The position numbers were made by a program, and so were the translations under genes. A stretch of DNA of 64,000 nt from Mixophyes australis (Eukaryota > Chordata > Amphibia > Anura > Limnodynastidae): the NCBI GenBank assembly GCA_036250195.1, contig JAVHZZ010000005.1, positions 184,956,448-185,020,447 on the forward strand, written 5' to 3'. The notes beneath the pieces are model-generated. The model saw only the letters and a list, made by a program, of their open reading frames with translations. It was not told the origin of the DNA and ran no database searches. Positions 23,200-35,298 of this stretch are shown piece after piece (position 1 is the first letter of the stretch; every line of letters begins with the position of its first letter).

Positions 23200-24130
23200 T
23201 GTCATGCATCCGCAGACCACATGGCCGGGGCCCGGCATACTTACCTGTGTGCCTCCACTGTCCTCCTTCTCTCCGGTCCTGAGCGCTACATCTTGCTGAT
23301 GGCGGCTGCCATATTGGATTTGGGTCTGCGCATGCACAGACTCGTCTTTTTATTAATTTTGCTCTCCCGGAATTGGATAATTAATTAAGCCTTCCAGACT
23401 ATTTAATGCAACTGTGCCCCTCCAATGGTGCCAAAGCTTCAAGTCACTCAAAAGTGGTTAATTATGGCTCCCTATATCCTGTGCTTGCAGACTATCGCTC
23501 CATCTGGTATCCAGTTCCAAGCTTCCTAGTTTACCTAGACATCTGTGCTACCTGTGTCTGCAGACTATCGCTACTGTCTGATATCCAGCTCACAAACTTC
23601 TCAGCTTTTCAGACAACCATTTCCTGCAGATTATCACTACCGCCTGGTATCCAGCTCGCAAGCTTCCCAGCTTTACCTGGACATCCAGACAACCTCTGCC
23701 TACAGATTATCGCTACCACCTGGTATCCAACTCACAGGCTTTCTAGCTTTACATGTACATCCAGAAAACCTGTGTCTGCAGATTATTGTTACTTCACATT
23801 TTTTCAGTTACTGTCCAAACCTGCAACCTTCCTTTCTCCCTGAACTCAGCCTCTCTACTTTCTCCACGTCCACCAGCATACCTTCATCACCCGTACCTGC
23901 TGGATTCTATAATTCTTCGTTATCTACAACTGGTCTAGCTTGGTACCCACTTGGAGAACCACAGCCTGTGGGGCAGATGTGACTAAGGCCAAGCTTTCTG
24001 GTTCCCTGGTGAACACTATTGCCCCATTAGACTCCACGCCTACTTATCAGGTAGCATTAAACCAAGCAGATTGCAAAGATACAATGAATAAAGGGCTCTG
24101 GATAGAAGCTGTCCGTGACATTTCGTGACA
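23200..24130 (+). mobile_element. LTR-like element with ~75-bp internal repeats
   Basis: Begins TGTCATGCATCCGCAGACC and ends GTCCGTGACA (24,120) or CGTGACA (24,130). It has CATACTTACCTGTGTG near the start, like the LTR at 39,147, an AATAAAGG poly-A-like signal near 24,087 and degenerate tandem units. A clean 5-bp duplication was not found, so the exact ends are uncertain. Confidence 0.55.
23491..23790 (+). repeat. degenerate ~75-bp tandem repeat
   Basis: Units starting ACTATCGCT/ATTATCGCT follow a TGCAG or TACAG at 23,491, 23,564, 23,630, 23,705 and 23,782 (spacings 73, 66, 75, 77). Open frames across it repeat with the unit and are not genes. Confidence 0.85.
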
Positions 24131-26250
24131 TATTAGACATACCGCAACCAGCAGGGATCTACAATAATTATATTATATGTATAGATTTCTCTAATCATTA
24201 ACATTATATATGGCAACAATACAGGTTAACAATGTATCATACCCTTTATGTATGAGTATGTGAGAAGCTGATAATCTCACTGTTCTATGACTACCCTGTG
24301 GATCTGATTATTTGCATTGTAGATGAGCAATAATTAAGGGAAAAGTGTAAGTAATAAATATAAACTTAAACAAATATATTATTAAGTACAGTTATACTTG
24401 ATTAATTAACGAATAGAACTGGTAACAAAACTATAGCAGTTAATATGCAATTTATTTATTTTTTTTAGAAAAAACATTTATTTAGAATTTTTGGTATACA
24501 ATACACAAATATTCCACCTGAACCCAAGCGGACAAACACAAGTAATAACTCAAAAGTTAATTAAGGAAATTACACCCTTCTTGGATGGAGCAAATGCATA
24601 TTGTACAAAGGTGAATGTATGATATCAGCCAGAGCAGATAACCAACCTGAATGATACATAAAATAGTATATAGGTGTAAGCAATAGTTGAGGGGGGGCAG
24701 AGGAAGAAAGGAGGGGGGGGCGGATGATGAGACAAAACCTGGAACCCCCAGTGACCGGCAGCCAACTAGACCGGTGAATCATTTATTATCCTGATAATGA
24801 GAAAAATAATAGAATAGAATTTAGCCTACCCAACCCTGTCTGCTAAGGTAAGAGGCAGGAGAAGGTAAGGGGGAGAGCAGAGAGGGGAGTGCCTAGGGCA
24901 CCCACAGAGCTTCCACTGTCCATGCTCTCAACAAAAGTGCATTCAAATGGATAATTCCAGTATACATCCCACTCTTTATAACACCAACCCCTGTATAAAC
25001 CCGGTTTGGTGTGTGGTAAGCACTTGTTAGGGCTCTGCTACCAACTGCTATAGAGGTAACACCCCTCCACCCCAAAATAAATAGCTTAAAATTTCATTTT
25101 TGCAAATGGTACGGTGAGACATTTTTCTGTATCTTGCCTGCATTCAGCAAGGAACTCCCCAATATGCCCATCAGAAGGTAAATTTTGCATGCTCACTGTT
25201 GCCACCATCTTGAAGCACATAAATAGGTATGTGGTATCACAAAATAACATTTAACACAGGTTTGGAGTCTTGCAGATGTCACTTACAATGTCTTATCATC
25301 CTCCGCTCTCATTGGTGTAACAAGATAATTTTGGGTAGTAAAGGCAAATTTATAGCAAATGTATATGCCTCTTTATGCACTGACACAGACAAACCGCTGA
25401 CATACTTAATGGTGACTAGTAGCACTTCATGCAGTCACCCTGGCTCTTGGTTACAATTTTATTCATTTTAATCATGATACATTGAGTTGTATTTTGACTT
25501 TCTATATTCCACAAATGGTGTATTACCATAGATTAAGAATAAGTACAGTATTTTTATATTTTTTATTGTGTTACATCATTTTGAACAAATATTGACACCC
25601 AAAATAACATAATTAAAGTGCCTTTATTTAAAATAACTCACATATTAACACTGCTTTGTGGGTATTTCACTGGACATTATTACACTGATTGCATCTGATA
25701 CAGGGAAAGTTGCTCTTTTGCCAACATGGGTGTAGCTTGTCTAGTCTCACGTCTTGGACCTATAAAGTATTTGTATTATTTACTAAGTTTTAGCCACTGG
25801 CTAATATAATACATAATGTAAGCTTTCTTTTGTGTCCTTTTCACAGGCTTATTGATTTATGTAGAGCAAATTATATCATACTGTTTTACTAGTGGTTTTT
25901 GTAGTTCAATCATGTAATCTTGAATCTCAATTTTCTTTAAGATCCATTTGTCTGTTAACACAGTTTTTAGCCCTTCACTGGATGAAACGTGGATGTGTCT
26001 CTCCTGTTATGTATATTTAAATCTCATTTGGATATTTCACAATTGACAGAGCAGGTGTCTGATAAAGGCATTTTACACTTTCAAAACTCTCAATTGCTCT
26101 GTATGTGAGCCAAATTTAATTATTTAATATCTGCCCATTCCATTGAACTGGATCTTTGTATCCTCAGAGATGGGACCCTTTACCATTTAATGGTATAACG
26201 GTATACTGAGGCACCTTCTTTGCATCCTATTTATCATGTTAAAACATATG
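24131..26250. other. no gene seen
   Basis: AT-rich. A G-rich/C-rich patch occurs at 24,690-24,725. No coding or repeat family recognised. Confidence 0.5.
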
Positions 26251-26953
26251 GGGCCTGATTCATTAAGCCACGCAAAACTAATGTAATGTAATTTTTTTTT
26301 TTAAAACGCTCATAAATTGGGCAAATGCACATTCATATTCAACTACAAGGTGATCTGAAGAATCATCTCTTGTTAAATACGAGTGTAGGTATGCTCTGCT
26401 TATACATCGCTTGCGGTACTGAGACACAACACACTGCAGGATATGTACAATATATATATGCAATATAAAGTTCAAGCAGAAAACACAGAAAGTATTCACT
26501 TATTGTCATCTGATAATAATATAGTCATAAATGAAAAATCAACTTAAAATTCTTTATTACATTTTTTTTACCCCAGGAAATACATTTATCACAATGTTAT
26601 TAATATGTACTGCACATAAAATGCATTTTTACAGTTGCTCTTGGTTGCAAACACATGTTCTAGCATGCACTCGTCATCACTATCACTTGACACTGTAGGT
26701 GATGCAGGTGATACGATTGAAAAACTCATACCTTAAAGATGCCCAAAGCTTGAATCGGACTCTGTTGCGTGCGCTCGACCTTGGAACGCCGTTACTGTAT
26801 GTTGTCTATGTGCATACACCCCTTCCCCTCCCCGTTCTTCCCTTCAAATTGTATGCAGTCGTAAGTGTCATTTACGTGCTCACTTGCATTCTTTGGCATT
26901 TGTATGAATGTACTTCATGCGTGACTCATTGCGTTCCTTAATTAACCAGGCCC
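26251..26953. mobile_element. longer relative of the GGGCCTGATTCATTAAG family (703 bp)
   Basis: Begins GGGCCTGATTCATTAAGCC and ends TTAATTAACCAGGCCC, flanked by the 3-bp duplication ATG (26,248-26,250 and 26,954-26,956). The interior differs from the ~300-bp copies and has no transposase frame. Confidence 0.75.
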
Positions 26954-27629
26954 ATGATGACACGTCAGTAGTCCAAAGCCTATGTTAAGGCATGTTAATA
27001 CATGCTCTAACATTAAAGCACTGTGCTAGAGCTGCTCTAAGTTTTACAAGTCTCAAAGTCTACCCTTCTAGTAGAAGCTCTCTGGTGATGCCATCACCAA
27101 GGTTTCACACAATCCCTGCTGCAACAAAGTACAGAGTGATCTAACTGAGATTACACTATTTGTGTGTTTATAAAGCAACCACGTGTCCCTGTATGAACCA
27201 GCTCACTGAAGCTACTAATCAAAGTCACTGGCTGTGATTGATTGCATCAGGTTGACAAAAAGAAAACTTCTAGTTTGTAGAATGTGTAACTGCAGCCCCT
27301 ATAGATTGCAGGAGAAATATATATCTGATGAATTGAACTAGGCAGACACGTGTGGATCAACGTGTTCCTAGCAGTCTGTGGTATGTCCGTGATACTGATA
27401 ATGCACTGGATTCAGCATACTACTGCAAAAACAGAACTTCGTATTGTGATCTGAACTTTTTTTTTTACTGAAAGAGTAGTAGGTACCTGTAATAAACTTC
27501 AGCAATGGTAGTTAAATGACCAATAGAATAGGAATTTAAAAGAGTTAAACGCATATTTCTGAGAAAAGTCATTAGAATATCAAAATAGGCAGATGGTCAA
27601 TGGTATGACTTCTATCTAAGCAGATACTA
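26954..27629. other. no gene seen
   Basis: Unrecognised sequence without a coding pattern. Confidence 0.5.
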
Positions 27630-27735
27630 TTACTATTGTTTATTTATATAGTGCCAACCATATTATGTAGCACTGTTCAGAGAATGTTATCATTCACTTC
27701 ATTCCCTGCCCCATTGGAGCTTACAATCTAAATCA
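27630..27735 (-). mobile_element. SINE 3' part fragment
   Basis: TTTATTTATATAGTGCC, then CCCTGCCCCATTGGAGCTTA: the tail half of the tRNA-derived SINE family, without its tRNA-like head. Confidence 0.65.
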
Positions 27736-28000
27736 ATCACTGCTTTCGACAGAGATCAACCTGATATGATTGGCTATGTGCCATAGAAGATGCCACAAGA
27801 TTGCCGTCTGCAGCAGAAAAGCAATCATATGCCACCTTCTAAGGCACTGAAAGATCCCAAATTTCTCCTGCCTCGTCACTGTCAAGAGCAATAATCGTCA
27901 TTTGACCAGTCTAAGGAGTGTATGGGGCACTGTGATTAGCAATGTTCCTAATTGTTTGTGATCAGCAACTATTAAGTCTATTTTCTAAATCAGTCCATTT

Positions 28001-28240
28001 CATACTTGCCACCCACCCCAGAGGGGTGGTGGAGTGAAATTGCAAGAGTTTCTTTTTTTTGCTGTGAGGGTGGGACCAAAATGACGTAATTCACGACTAT
28101 TAACGTTATAGAGGGCTCCATCCCGCCCACTTCACTTGGAAGGGGGTAGGATGCAGGAGAACGGACAGCTCTTCCAGGAGTCCAGGAGACCTACCTGAAA
28201 TTCAGGAGTTTCCAGGACATTCGGGAAAGTGGGCAAGTTT
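28001..28240. mobile_element. MITE-like repeat with CATACTTGCC ends
   Basis: CATACTTGCCACCCACCCC at the left and AAAGTGGGCAAGTTTG at the right form inverted ends; the interior has TTCAGGAGTTTCCAGGACAT. Related to 20,690 and 35,134 elements. Confidence 0.55.
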
Positions 28241-29012
28241 GTTTTTTTTAAGTGCAGTCCTATCGCAAAATCTCTATCTGGCTCATGAAGTCAAAGCTTG
28301 GTGGTGATAATCCTCTTGATTTATTCTTGAATTGTTTCTCTTGATACACACAGTTTATAAGCAATTCATCAGCAATTTATAAACTTTCAAATTGAAGTCC
28401 TCTTGCTACTCTTACATTTAGCAAAGGTCAGTCTTGGGAATGACCATCAGTCCTTATGGTTTAGATTCTACTGTTGTCAAGGGATTGTGTTGCATCCTTT
28501 TGTGCATTAAGGTGGCAATTTTCGGATTAGCTTTTTTTCTTCCTTTGACGAGCATGAAATGCTCCATCAGTTTGTTTGGGAATGCATTATACCTTTTGTA
28601 TCCCAGACCTTCAACTAAATCAGACACAAAAGGACACAAGCCTCTGGCATCCACTTTTAGAGTTAATGGAATTTTCTAACTTTTTAAGATCTTAGTATAG
28701 TTTCTTATTGGGACTTCCTGACCAAAACAGGTTGTGTTTGTTTTCAAAATTACTAGGATTGAAATATACATTTTTATATTTCCCCAACAATTTCGATAAT
28801 GAAGTTGTATTGTCTATGTTGTCTTGACTTTTGCACATACATCTTTAATGTTGACATTGCATCTTTAGCTTAAAACATTAACAATGTTATCCACCATTTT
28901 TTAATACCTTTGTGGCTCTGTTTGTGAAAATATATGTGTCAAAAGGGATAGTTGGATAAAATATTTAAAAAAAATTATTTCATGGTAAAAAAAACATTTC
29001 ATCAATGGCTAT
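28241..29012. other. no firm gene; minus-strand frame at 28,454-28,654
   Basis: The 66-residue minus frame reads GLCPFVSDLVEGLGYKRYNA and then NPKIATLMHKRMQHNPL. It has some protein-like character but no motif I recognise, with stops on both sides. Possible pseudogene scrap; the rest is AT-rich. Confidence 0.25.
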
Positions 29013-29298
29013 GGGTCTGATTCATTAAGGAATGTTGCATTGGAGGGGAGGTAAATTTAAAATGTGATAGCAGACATATATTTGGGGCAGGGCAGGTTCT
29101 AGATCAACTTTAAATTTCAGTGAACAAATAAACTATCAAGTATTTGTGTGCTACATAAAAAAACAGACATTATGTTCCTTATGTGCAAAATAATAAACTA
29201 ATTTGCACCCCTTGCATTGCAACATGGTTTTGTCTAGAAAAGTTGAGTAATAAAACCTACTCAATTTTTTGCTTAACTTTCCTTAATGAATCAGGCCC
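29013..29298. mobile_element. GGGCCTGATTCATTAAGG-family MITE (286 bp)
   Basis: Ends GGGTCTGATTCATTAAGG and CCTTAATGAATCAGGCCC, flanked by the 3-bp duplication TAT (29,010-29,012 and 29,299-29,301). Confidence 0.88.
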
Positions 29299-29517
29299 TA
29301 TATTATTAATAGGTAACAATAATTGAATATTTTTTCTGTGAGTTCTGCTGGGACTTTATATTCCACATAAATATTGTACGTATTCTGTTATGTATTGTCT
29401 GTCAGAGCAGAGCATACCTAGACATATTCAACAAGAGATGTTTCTTCAGATCAGCTTGTAGTTCAATACGGATGTGCATATGCCCGAATTACATGCATTT
29501 TAAAAAAGACCATAGTG

Positions 29518-29537
29518 GGCCTAATGAATCAGGCCCA
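29518..29537. repeat. collapsed MITE ends
   Basis: GGGCCTAATGAATCAGGCCC: the two ends of the GGGCCTGATTCAT family joined with almost nothing between, as after an internal deletion or failed excision. Confidence 0.6.
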
Positions 29538-29553
29538 CTAAGTATATAGAGAG

Positions 29554-29776
29554 CAGGGGCGCACACAGGGGGGGTTTCTGGGTCTCCAGAAACCTCTCCC
29601 CTCCACTAATGAAGTGCCCCACATAGCGGCACTGTACTATACAGCCGCCGCGGCGCTGTCAAAGAAGCGTCTGCTGTGGTGCTGTATTGCGGGCGCATGC
29701 GCAGCAGCTCTCTCGCTTTTTTTTTTTTTTGGGTGGGGGGGGTCAACCCCCCCTAAAAATCCTGCGTGCGCCCCTG
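29554..29776. mobile_element. hAT-like MITE, CAGGGGCGCACACAGG family
   Basis: Ends CAGGGGCGCACACAGG and CCTGCGTGCGCCCCTG. The interior is GC-rich with a poly-T/poly-G stretch. Flanking 8-mers do not match, so the target duplication has decayed or the call of the ends is off. Confidence 0.65.
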
Positions 29777-30359
29777 GTGAGCCAGTCTGTTATAAAACAG
29801 AAAACTGGAGCAGAGTTGGCGCTTACAATATGAACAATATAATGATGGTAAACCCAATGGATGAAAAGTATATAGGAAAAGTCCTTAATACACCAAAAAT
29901 GGTAAAGAATTTAAACAAATGATAAAAACAACCAGTTCAATGTGTGTTTATATATAAAGTCATAAAAAAAATCTTGCAAGAAACAACAAAATTTGAACCT
30001 CACAGTTCAGTAGGTGAAGAGTTAATAACTTTACTTGCAATCTGTGAATTTTTGAGCCAGTCTGTTGTCTGCTTCTACTCTTTTGACAAATATATGAAAA
30101 TATTAAGGTTTCTTTGTTATGCATTGTGAATTCTAAATGATACTAGATACTATATGTAATAGATTTTAAGAGTTCTTTTTTATTAGCATTGAAAGTGAAG
30201 ATTTATTTTTCTCATAAAACATCCTTTATTATTCCCTCATTTTATACACATGTCAGTCAGTTCAACACAGATCAATCAGTCAGTCTCATGCACATCAGTC
30301 AGTCAGGTACACAAACGTTAGTCAGTTTGTTACATAAACATAGCTGTCTTTCTTCTCTC
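29777..30359. other. no gene seen
   Basis: AT-rich. A loose CAGTCAGT-type short repeat occurs at 30,250-30,330. Confidence 0.5.
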
Positions 30360-32335
30360 CCTTGATTCTCTTTCTAGCACCCCTACACCATTCGCTCACT
30401 CATTTGCTAGTCCATCCTGTCCACTTCTATCCTTCTTCTCCCTATTCACTTAGTCTTTCACCATGTTTCCTTGCTCCCATAGAGTACCTTCCTGCCCTTT
30501 TCTCCATCCCAGTTCCAACACACTCCCACACACCCAAAATTCCACAAATGCCATCCATATCTTCCCACTTCCCTCTCTCCCTTTCTGCTGTACTCTCTGG
30601 AATTCCAGATCCATCTGTAACAAACTGCCCTCTATCCATGACCTTTTTATCCCCAACTCATTTAACCTTCTTGGCTTCACAGAAACCTGGCTTTCTTCCA
30701 CTGATACTGCTTCCCATGCTGCTCTCTTCTATGGGGGCCTCTCTTTCACTCCTATCCCCCAATTGTACTTTTCATGTAATCTCCCCTGAGCTGAGCCCTC
30801 CCTTTCATTCTCTTACTTTGAAGTCCACTCTATCCCTCTTCTCTACCCCATCCATCCCTGTGTCTCAGTTCCACTTCCAATTTCTTGATAATTTTGCTGC
30901 CTGGTTTCTCCAATACCTCTCCTCAGACCTTCGCTTCATCATCCTAGGTGGCTGTAACATCGATAACCCCACAGACCCAACGTCCATCAAACTTCTTGCC
31001 CTTCTTTCCTCCTTTGGCCTCTCACAATGGACCTCTTCCCCTACCTACTGTCTCTGTCACTTTCTTGATATTGTCTTCTCCCATCAATGTGCTCCTTCTG
31101 ACTTCTCCAAGTCTTCCTCTTCACTCTCTGACCACCATCTCCTCTCCTTCACTCTTTCCTCCTCTCCTGCATCTCTCCCCATACCCAAATCTACCCTTTC
31201 TAGACACAATCTTCATGCTCTAGATCGTGCTATTTTCAAGTCTTTGCTTGAAACTTTCCCCTCCCCACTATTCACCCTGGTCTGCCCAAACCAAGCGGTC
31301 TTTCTCTACAACTACTCGCTCACCATTTCTCTTGACTCTGCTGCCCCCGCCTCTTCTGTCCATCTAGACCGCTCTATACTCCAACCTTGGCACTCCAAAT
31401 GTACCTGGTTCCTTAGAAAATGCACGCCTACCAACAAATGCCACTGGAAGATATCTTCTTCCGTGGCAGACTACTTTCATTTCAAGTATATCGTCTCATC
31501 CTACTGTTCTGCCCTCTCTGTCGCCTAACAATCATACTTCAAGTCTCTCATCTCTTCACAGTAGTCCAATTCCCGCCGCCTTTTTGCCACTTTCAACACA
31601 CTCCTTTGCCACCTCCCCTCCTCTCCCAGCTTTCCTTCACTTCAATAATTGAGGCCACTGCTTATTCTCCTGGGCCTCTCTGTGACATTTGTTCCTGTGG
31701 ATCACCCTCTTCTACTCCATACCCTTCACTCCATTGGCCTTTCTGACACCGTCCTTTAGTGGTTCACCTCCCCCCTCGCCAACCTCTCCTTTTCTGTTTC
31801 TATCTCTGGTTCCCCCCACCACCACAATCCATCCTTACCTTAGGAGTCCCACAGAGTTCTGTCCTTAGTCCTATGCTTTTTTTGTCTATACTTCTCCTCT
31901 CTGGTGAACTCATCAGTTCCTTCAGCCTCCAGTACCACCTCTCTAAAGATGACACTCAACCTCTCATCTCCTGATCTCTCCCCTTCCTATTCTCACAGTT
32001 GTCCAGTTGCCTCACTGCCATCTCCTCCTGGATGCCCTTATCCTTTCTCAAAATCAACATGGGCAAAACTGAACTCACTCTTGCTTCTTGCAATCACATT
32101 GCTCAACACCATGTGTCAACCATTTGTCTGCCCCTTTCCCTTTATATTGTATGCTCTAGTGAGCAGGACCCTCTTCCCTCCTGTTCCTATGACCTATAAC
32201 TTTTGCTTACCAGCTACACTGCGCACCTTCTGCTTGAACTCTCTGTCCATTGACTCCAATCCTCCATTGTCTTTGCACTACTTCCTGCTTCTAACACATC
32301 AACTTCAAGAGCTGACTGTTCACTTGTTGCTTAAT
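30360..32335 (+). pseudogene. decayed L2/CR1-type LINE (endonuclease + RT)
   Basis: Frameshifted remains of a non-LTR retrotransposon polyprotein. The AP-type endonuclease is recognisable in pieces: NSRSICNKLPSIHDLF with LLGFTETWLSS (~30,600-30,700), ILGGCNIDNP (~30,940, where the usual Gly-Asp-Phe-Asn has become Gly-Gly-Cys-Asn) and SDHHLLSF (~31,127). The reverse transcriptase follows in other frames: LGVPQSSVLSPMLF (~31,840, usually Gln-Gly) and the catalytic Tyr-Ala-Asp-Asp, now Ser-Lys-Asp-Asp (~31,942). Further on, AISSWMPLSFLKINMGKTEL matches the RT thumb side. The 388-residue frame at 30,362-31,528 is an accidental merge of the endonuclease frame with upstream sequence. The element is dead: key residues are lost and at least three frames are needed. 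Confidence 0.85.
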
Positions 32336-32683
32336 ATATTACTTCTCTTGATAGGTGCCATTGAAATAATTTGAAATCAACTTCACTCATCAGTGGTTTT
32401 AATGTGGGTGTTCGGTGTAAGTTTGGGACGGAAATATGTGGGGAAGACAAAGTCAATAGTATATTAACTGAAAACAAAGACATTTTATACCCTTCTTTGC
32501 CAACTACTATTTCCTTTATGTCTGAAGAAAGCCTGGTATGCACAGTCAAGGGCTCAATAACTAAAGCAAAAATTAATGGTGACAATAGGCAATCTTGTAG
32601 CGTTTGTTAGATGTATTAAGCTTACTGCCCGTCTGGTGTTGTCTCAGGCTTGTCTACTAGAATAAAACCCACTTGGTCATTGT
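32336..32683. other. no gene seen
   Basis: Short frames on both strands (e.g. 32,371-32,610) without recognisable domain; possibly still LINE 3' flank. Confidence 0.4.
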
Positions 32684-32849
32684 CAGGGGCAGGCTGGGCT
32701 GGGGGGCAGGGGGGCATTTGCCCCCCGGGCCAGTCCCATAGTGAGCTACCTTGGGCTGGGTCACTGGGACACCTGCATTTTTTTCCATTAAAAATAGGCT
32801 GCCGAGTCGAGTCTTGCCCCCCGGTCTAAAATTGGCCAGCCCTCCCCTG
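32684..32849. mobile_element. hAT MITE, CAGGGGCAGGCTGGGC family (166 bp)
   Basis: Ends CAGGGGCAGGCTGGGC and GGCCAGCCCTCCCCTG, flanked by the perfect 8-bp duplication GTCATTGT (32,676-32,683 and 32,850-32,857). Confidence 0.9.
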
Positions 32850-32857
32850 GTCATTGT

Positions 32858-34212
32858 GTATCAGTAGCTTTTTTTTCCGCATGACACAAGTATATGATTC
32901 TTCAGAAAATTTGCAGAGTCTAGTGCTCTTGATTCAAGTTTGTTCCTCTTAGTTACTCAAATCTGAAGAATGAGGAACATGAACCAGGGGAAAAGGGATT
33001 GTGTGATTTGACACCACAGACTTTTGCATCATTCATTAAAAATTTCAGTTGACGATTATTATTACTATCATCCAGTTGGGTGTCGCTGCTTTTCTGCCCT
33101 TCTTCACCCAGCCGATGCGCCCATTGCCCAGCAACAGGACACGCCTTCCAGCATTTAGATCGATGGCTTCTGTTGCCTGGCAAACTTGTGGGCACATCTA
33201 TAGCCCTGTGTTGCAGAGGGACCCCTCCCATTATACACCTGGAGAGACCTGGTTCCAAACTTTGGTTATCATATCCCCTGACATGTTTTCCTTCATGGTA
33301 GATTTTTCTTCATGGTCACCTCTAGGGTGAGACAACATTGATTTTCGCTTGAGAGGCTAACTCCTACAATCCAGAACAATGCATGACCTTGTAATTATCT
33401 CCATTCAAACAGTTGGACCACACTTTGCTGATATTTGCCTGGACTAGCTATATGGGAAGCGTTATTTCCTTGCTATATGAGGTCAACTGTCTTTTTAGTT
33501 TAGCTACCATTCAATAGAATTTCAAAACACATAAAACATTTAGCATGCATTTATTTACTAAGGTACCTCATGTGTTGAATAAAATCAATGAATAATCCAG
33601 ATTTATCAATCTCGACCAGAATTACATAATTTTTTATGTAAACCCTCTGTAGATTTTTCCCAGGTGTTGTTTTCTCCGTGATTCAAAAATTATGTTCAAC
33701 TAAATTCAGCATAATGACAACAAACTTCAGCTACCTTTGTTAGATGTTTTTTGCATGTTAATTTGACAATCCATAAGAAAACGAAGAACTAAATATTATA
33801 CACTTTGAACAAACTGGCTTCAAAGTTTATATAGTACAGACTTGACTACAATCATTCAATAGACTGTTCACAAGAGTGCAAAACCTGAAAGAAAGTTCAT
33901 ATTTTGAATACCATGCTGAAAAAGAAGTGGTACAAATAAAAAAAACATTTGTGGTATTGACAAATTTTGCTCAGTGTAACATAAATTAAATGTTAAAATT
34001 GTATAAAATACAAAATGTGTGTTTGAAAACAATGTCAAAATAGCCCAGTTTTCTATGGATAAGTTCAGCATGTTATGGTTATGTACATAGGAGGTCATTG
34101 ATGCACAGAGCAAAACACTTTGGTGGGGCACCCGTGCACCTAGATGGTCCACCCTGTACTCATCAATGTTCACACCTACCCTCTGCTCTCAAATGATGCC
34201 TCTGCACACTAG
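32858..34212. other. no gene seen
   Basis: The part 33,060-33,520 is less AT-rich and unassigned (open frames on both strands, no domain). The rest is AT-rich. Confidence 0.45.
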
Positions 34213-34509
34213 GGGCCTGATTCATTAAGGAACTTAAAATAAGAACAGTGCAAGGGGTGAAAATTAGTTTTCTGCTTTCCACATAAGTTAAATACTGACT
34301 GTTTTTTCATGTAGCACACAAATATTAACTTTAAATTTCAGTGTACAAATAAGCTTTCAAGTATTTGTGTGCTACATGAAAAAAAAGTCAGTATTTAACT
34401 TATGTGCAAAACAGAAAACTAATTCTCACCCCTTGCATTGTAACATGGGTTTGTCCAGGAGACTGAAATAAGAAACTTCTTAATTTAAGTTCCTTAATGA
34501 ATCAGGCCC
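34213..34509. mobile_element. GGGCCTGATTCATTAAGG-family MITE (297 bp)
   Basis: Perfect ends GGGCCTGATTCATTAAGG and CCTTAATGAATCAGGCCC; flanking triplets TAG/GAG differ at one base. The body is itself a long inverted repeat, with GCACACAAATA mirrored by TATTTGTGTGC. Confidence 0.88.
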
Positions 34510-35133
34510 GAGAAGAGTGCCTAAATGTGTGCAGGGGCAGAAAAATTTGAATTTGATCTGTGCAATACTATAAGTGTCCAACCTTCTACCACTTAGAACT
34601 ACTATGTTCATTGGATTAAACTTTTCTATTTTTTTATCCTATAATATTACTCAATTTAGCCTCATTTATGCTTAACATTTTTCATGAGAGTGAGAGGACA
34701 TGGGACTGTGCACATAGAAGTGCATAAATAATCCCCATCTCCAAAATCTCAGAGCTGTTGCAAAATTCAAGTCCTTTTGTGAGGTGGAAATGGTCATACA
34801 TCGCTCAGCACACCAAGGAACTTCTCTAAAAATGCACCCTCTCTCATCCCAGTGCACATCTATATAGCTTGCAAGCAACACCAGCACTTCATTGAAGTCT
34901 GTTTAACTCCTCTCAATGACTGGGGGAAACTGCTACCCCTCTGCAAATTCAGCCATCATGCTCTGTTAACCTATGCAATTTGGGGGAAATGTAGGCACAC
35001 TTGTACAAGTTGAGGCATATGGCACCTCCAAAGAGGGGTTTTATGCTGTGCCTTTTGGTGTGTTAGATATGACATTGATAGTATTCCATACAAATGAGAG
35101 TGTGTGTTTGACTCCATTAATGCCAGTGTAATG
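34510..35133. other. no gene seen
   Basis: No recognised gene or repeat. Confidence 0.5.
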
Positions 35134-35298
35134 ACCATATTTGCTGACTTTTTGGAGGTCAGGTGACAAGTTCAGGTGGAGGCGTGGTGACGCGAATTGT
35201 GTCATTAATCCCCACCTTCACCAGGACCCAGGAGGATGCATGCTCTTCCCGCAAATTCGGGAACCTCCCAAAATCCCAGTAGAGTAGGCAAGTATGAT
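35134..35298. mobile_element. MITE-like repeat, CTCCCAAAATCCC type
   Basis: CATATTTGCTGACTTTTTGG at left; GCAAATTCGGGAACCTCCC and GAGTAGGCAAGTATGA at right. Related to 28,001-28,240. Confidence 0.5.

Noticed and set aside
30362..31528. 388-residue open frame as a host gene
   Set aside because: Internal segments are LINE endonuclease motifs in shifting frames; upstream residues are low-complexity CT-rich sequence.
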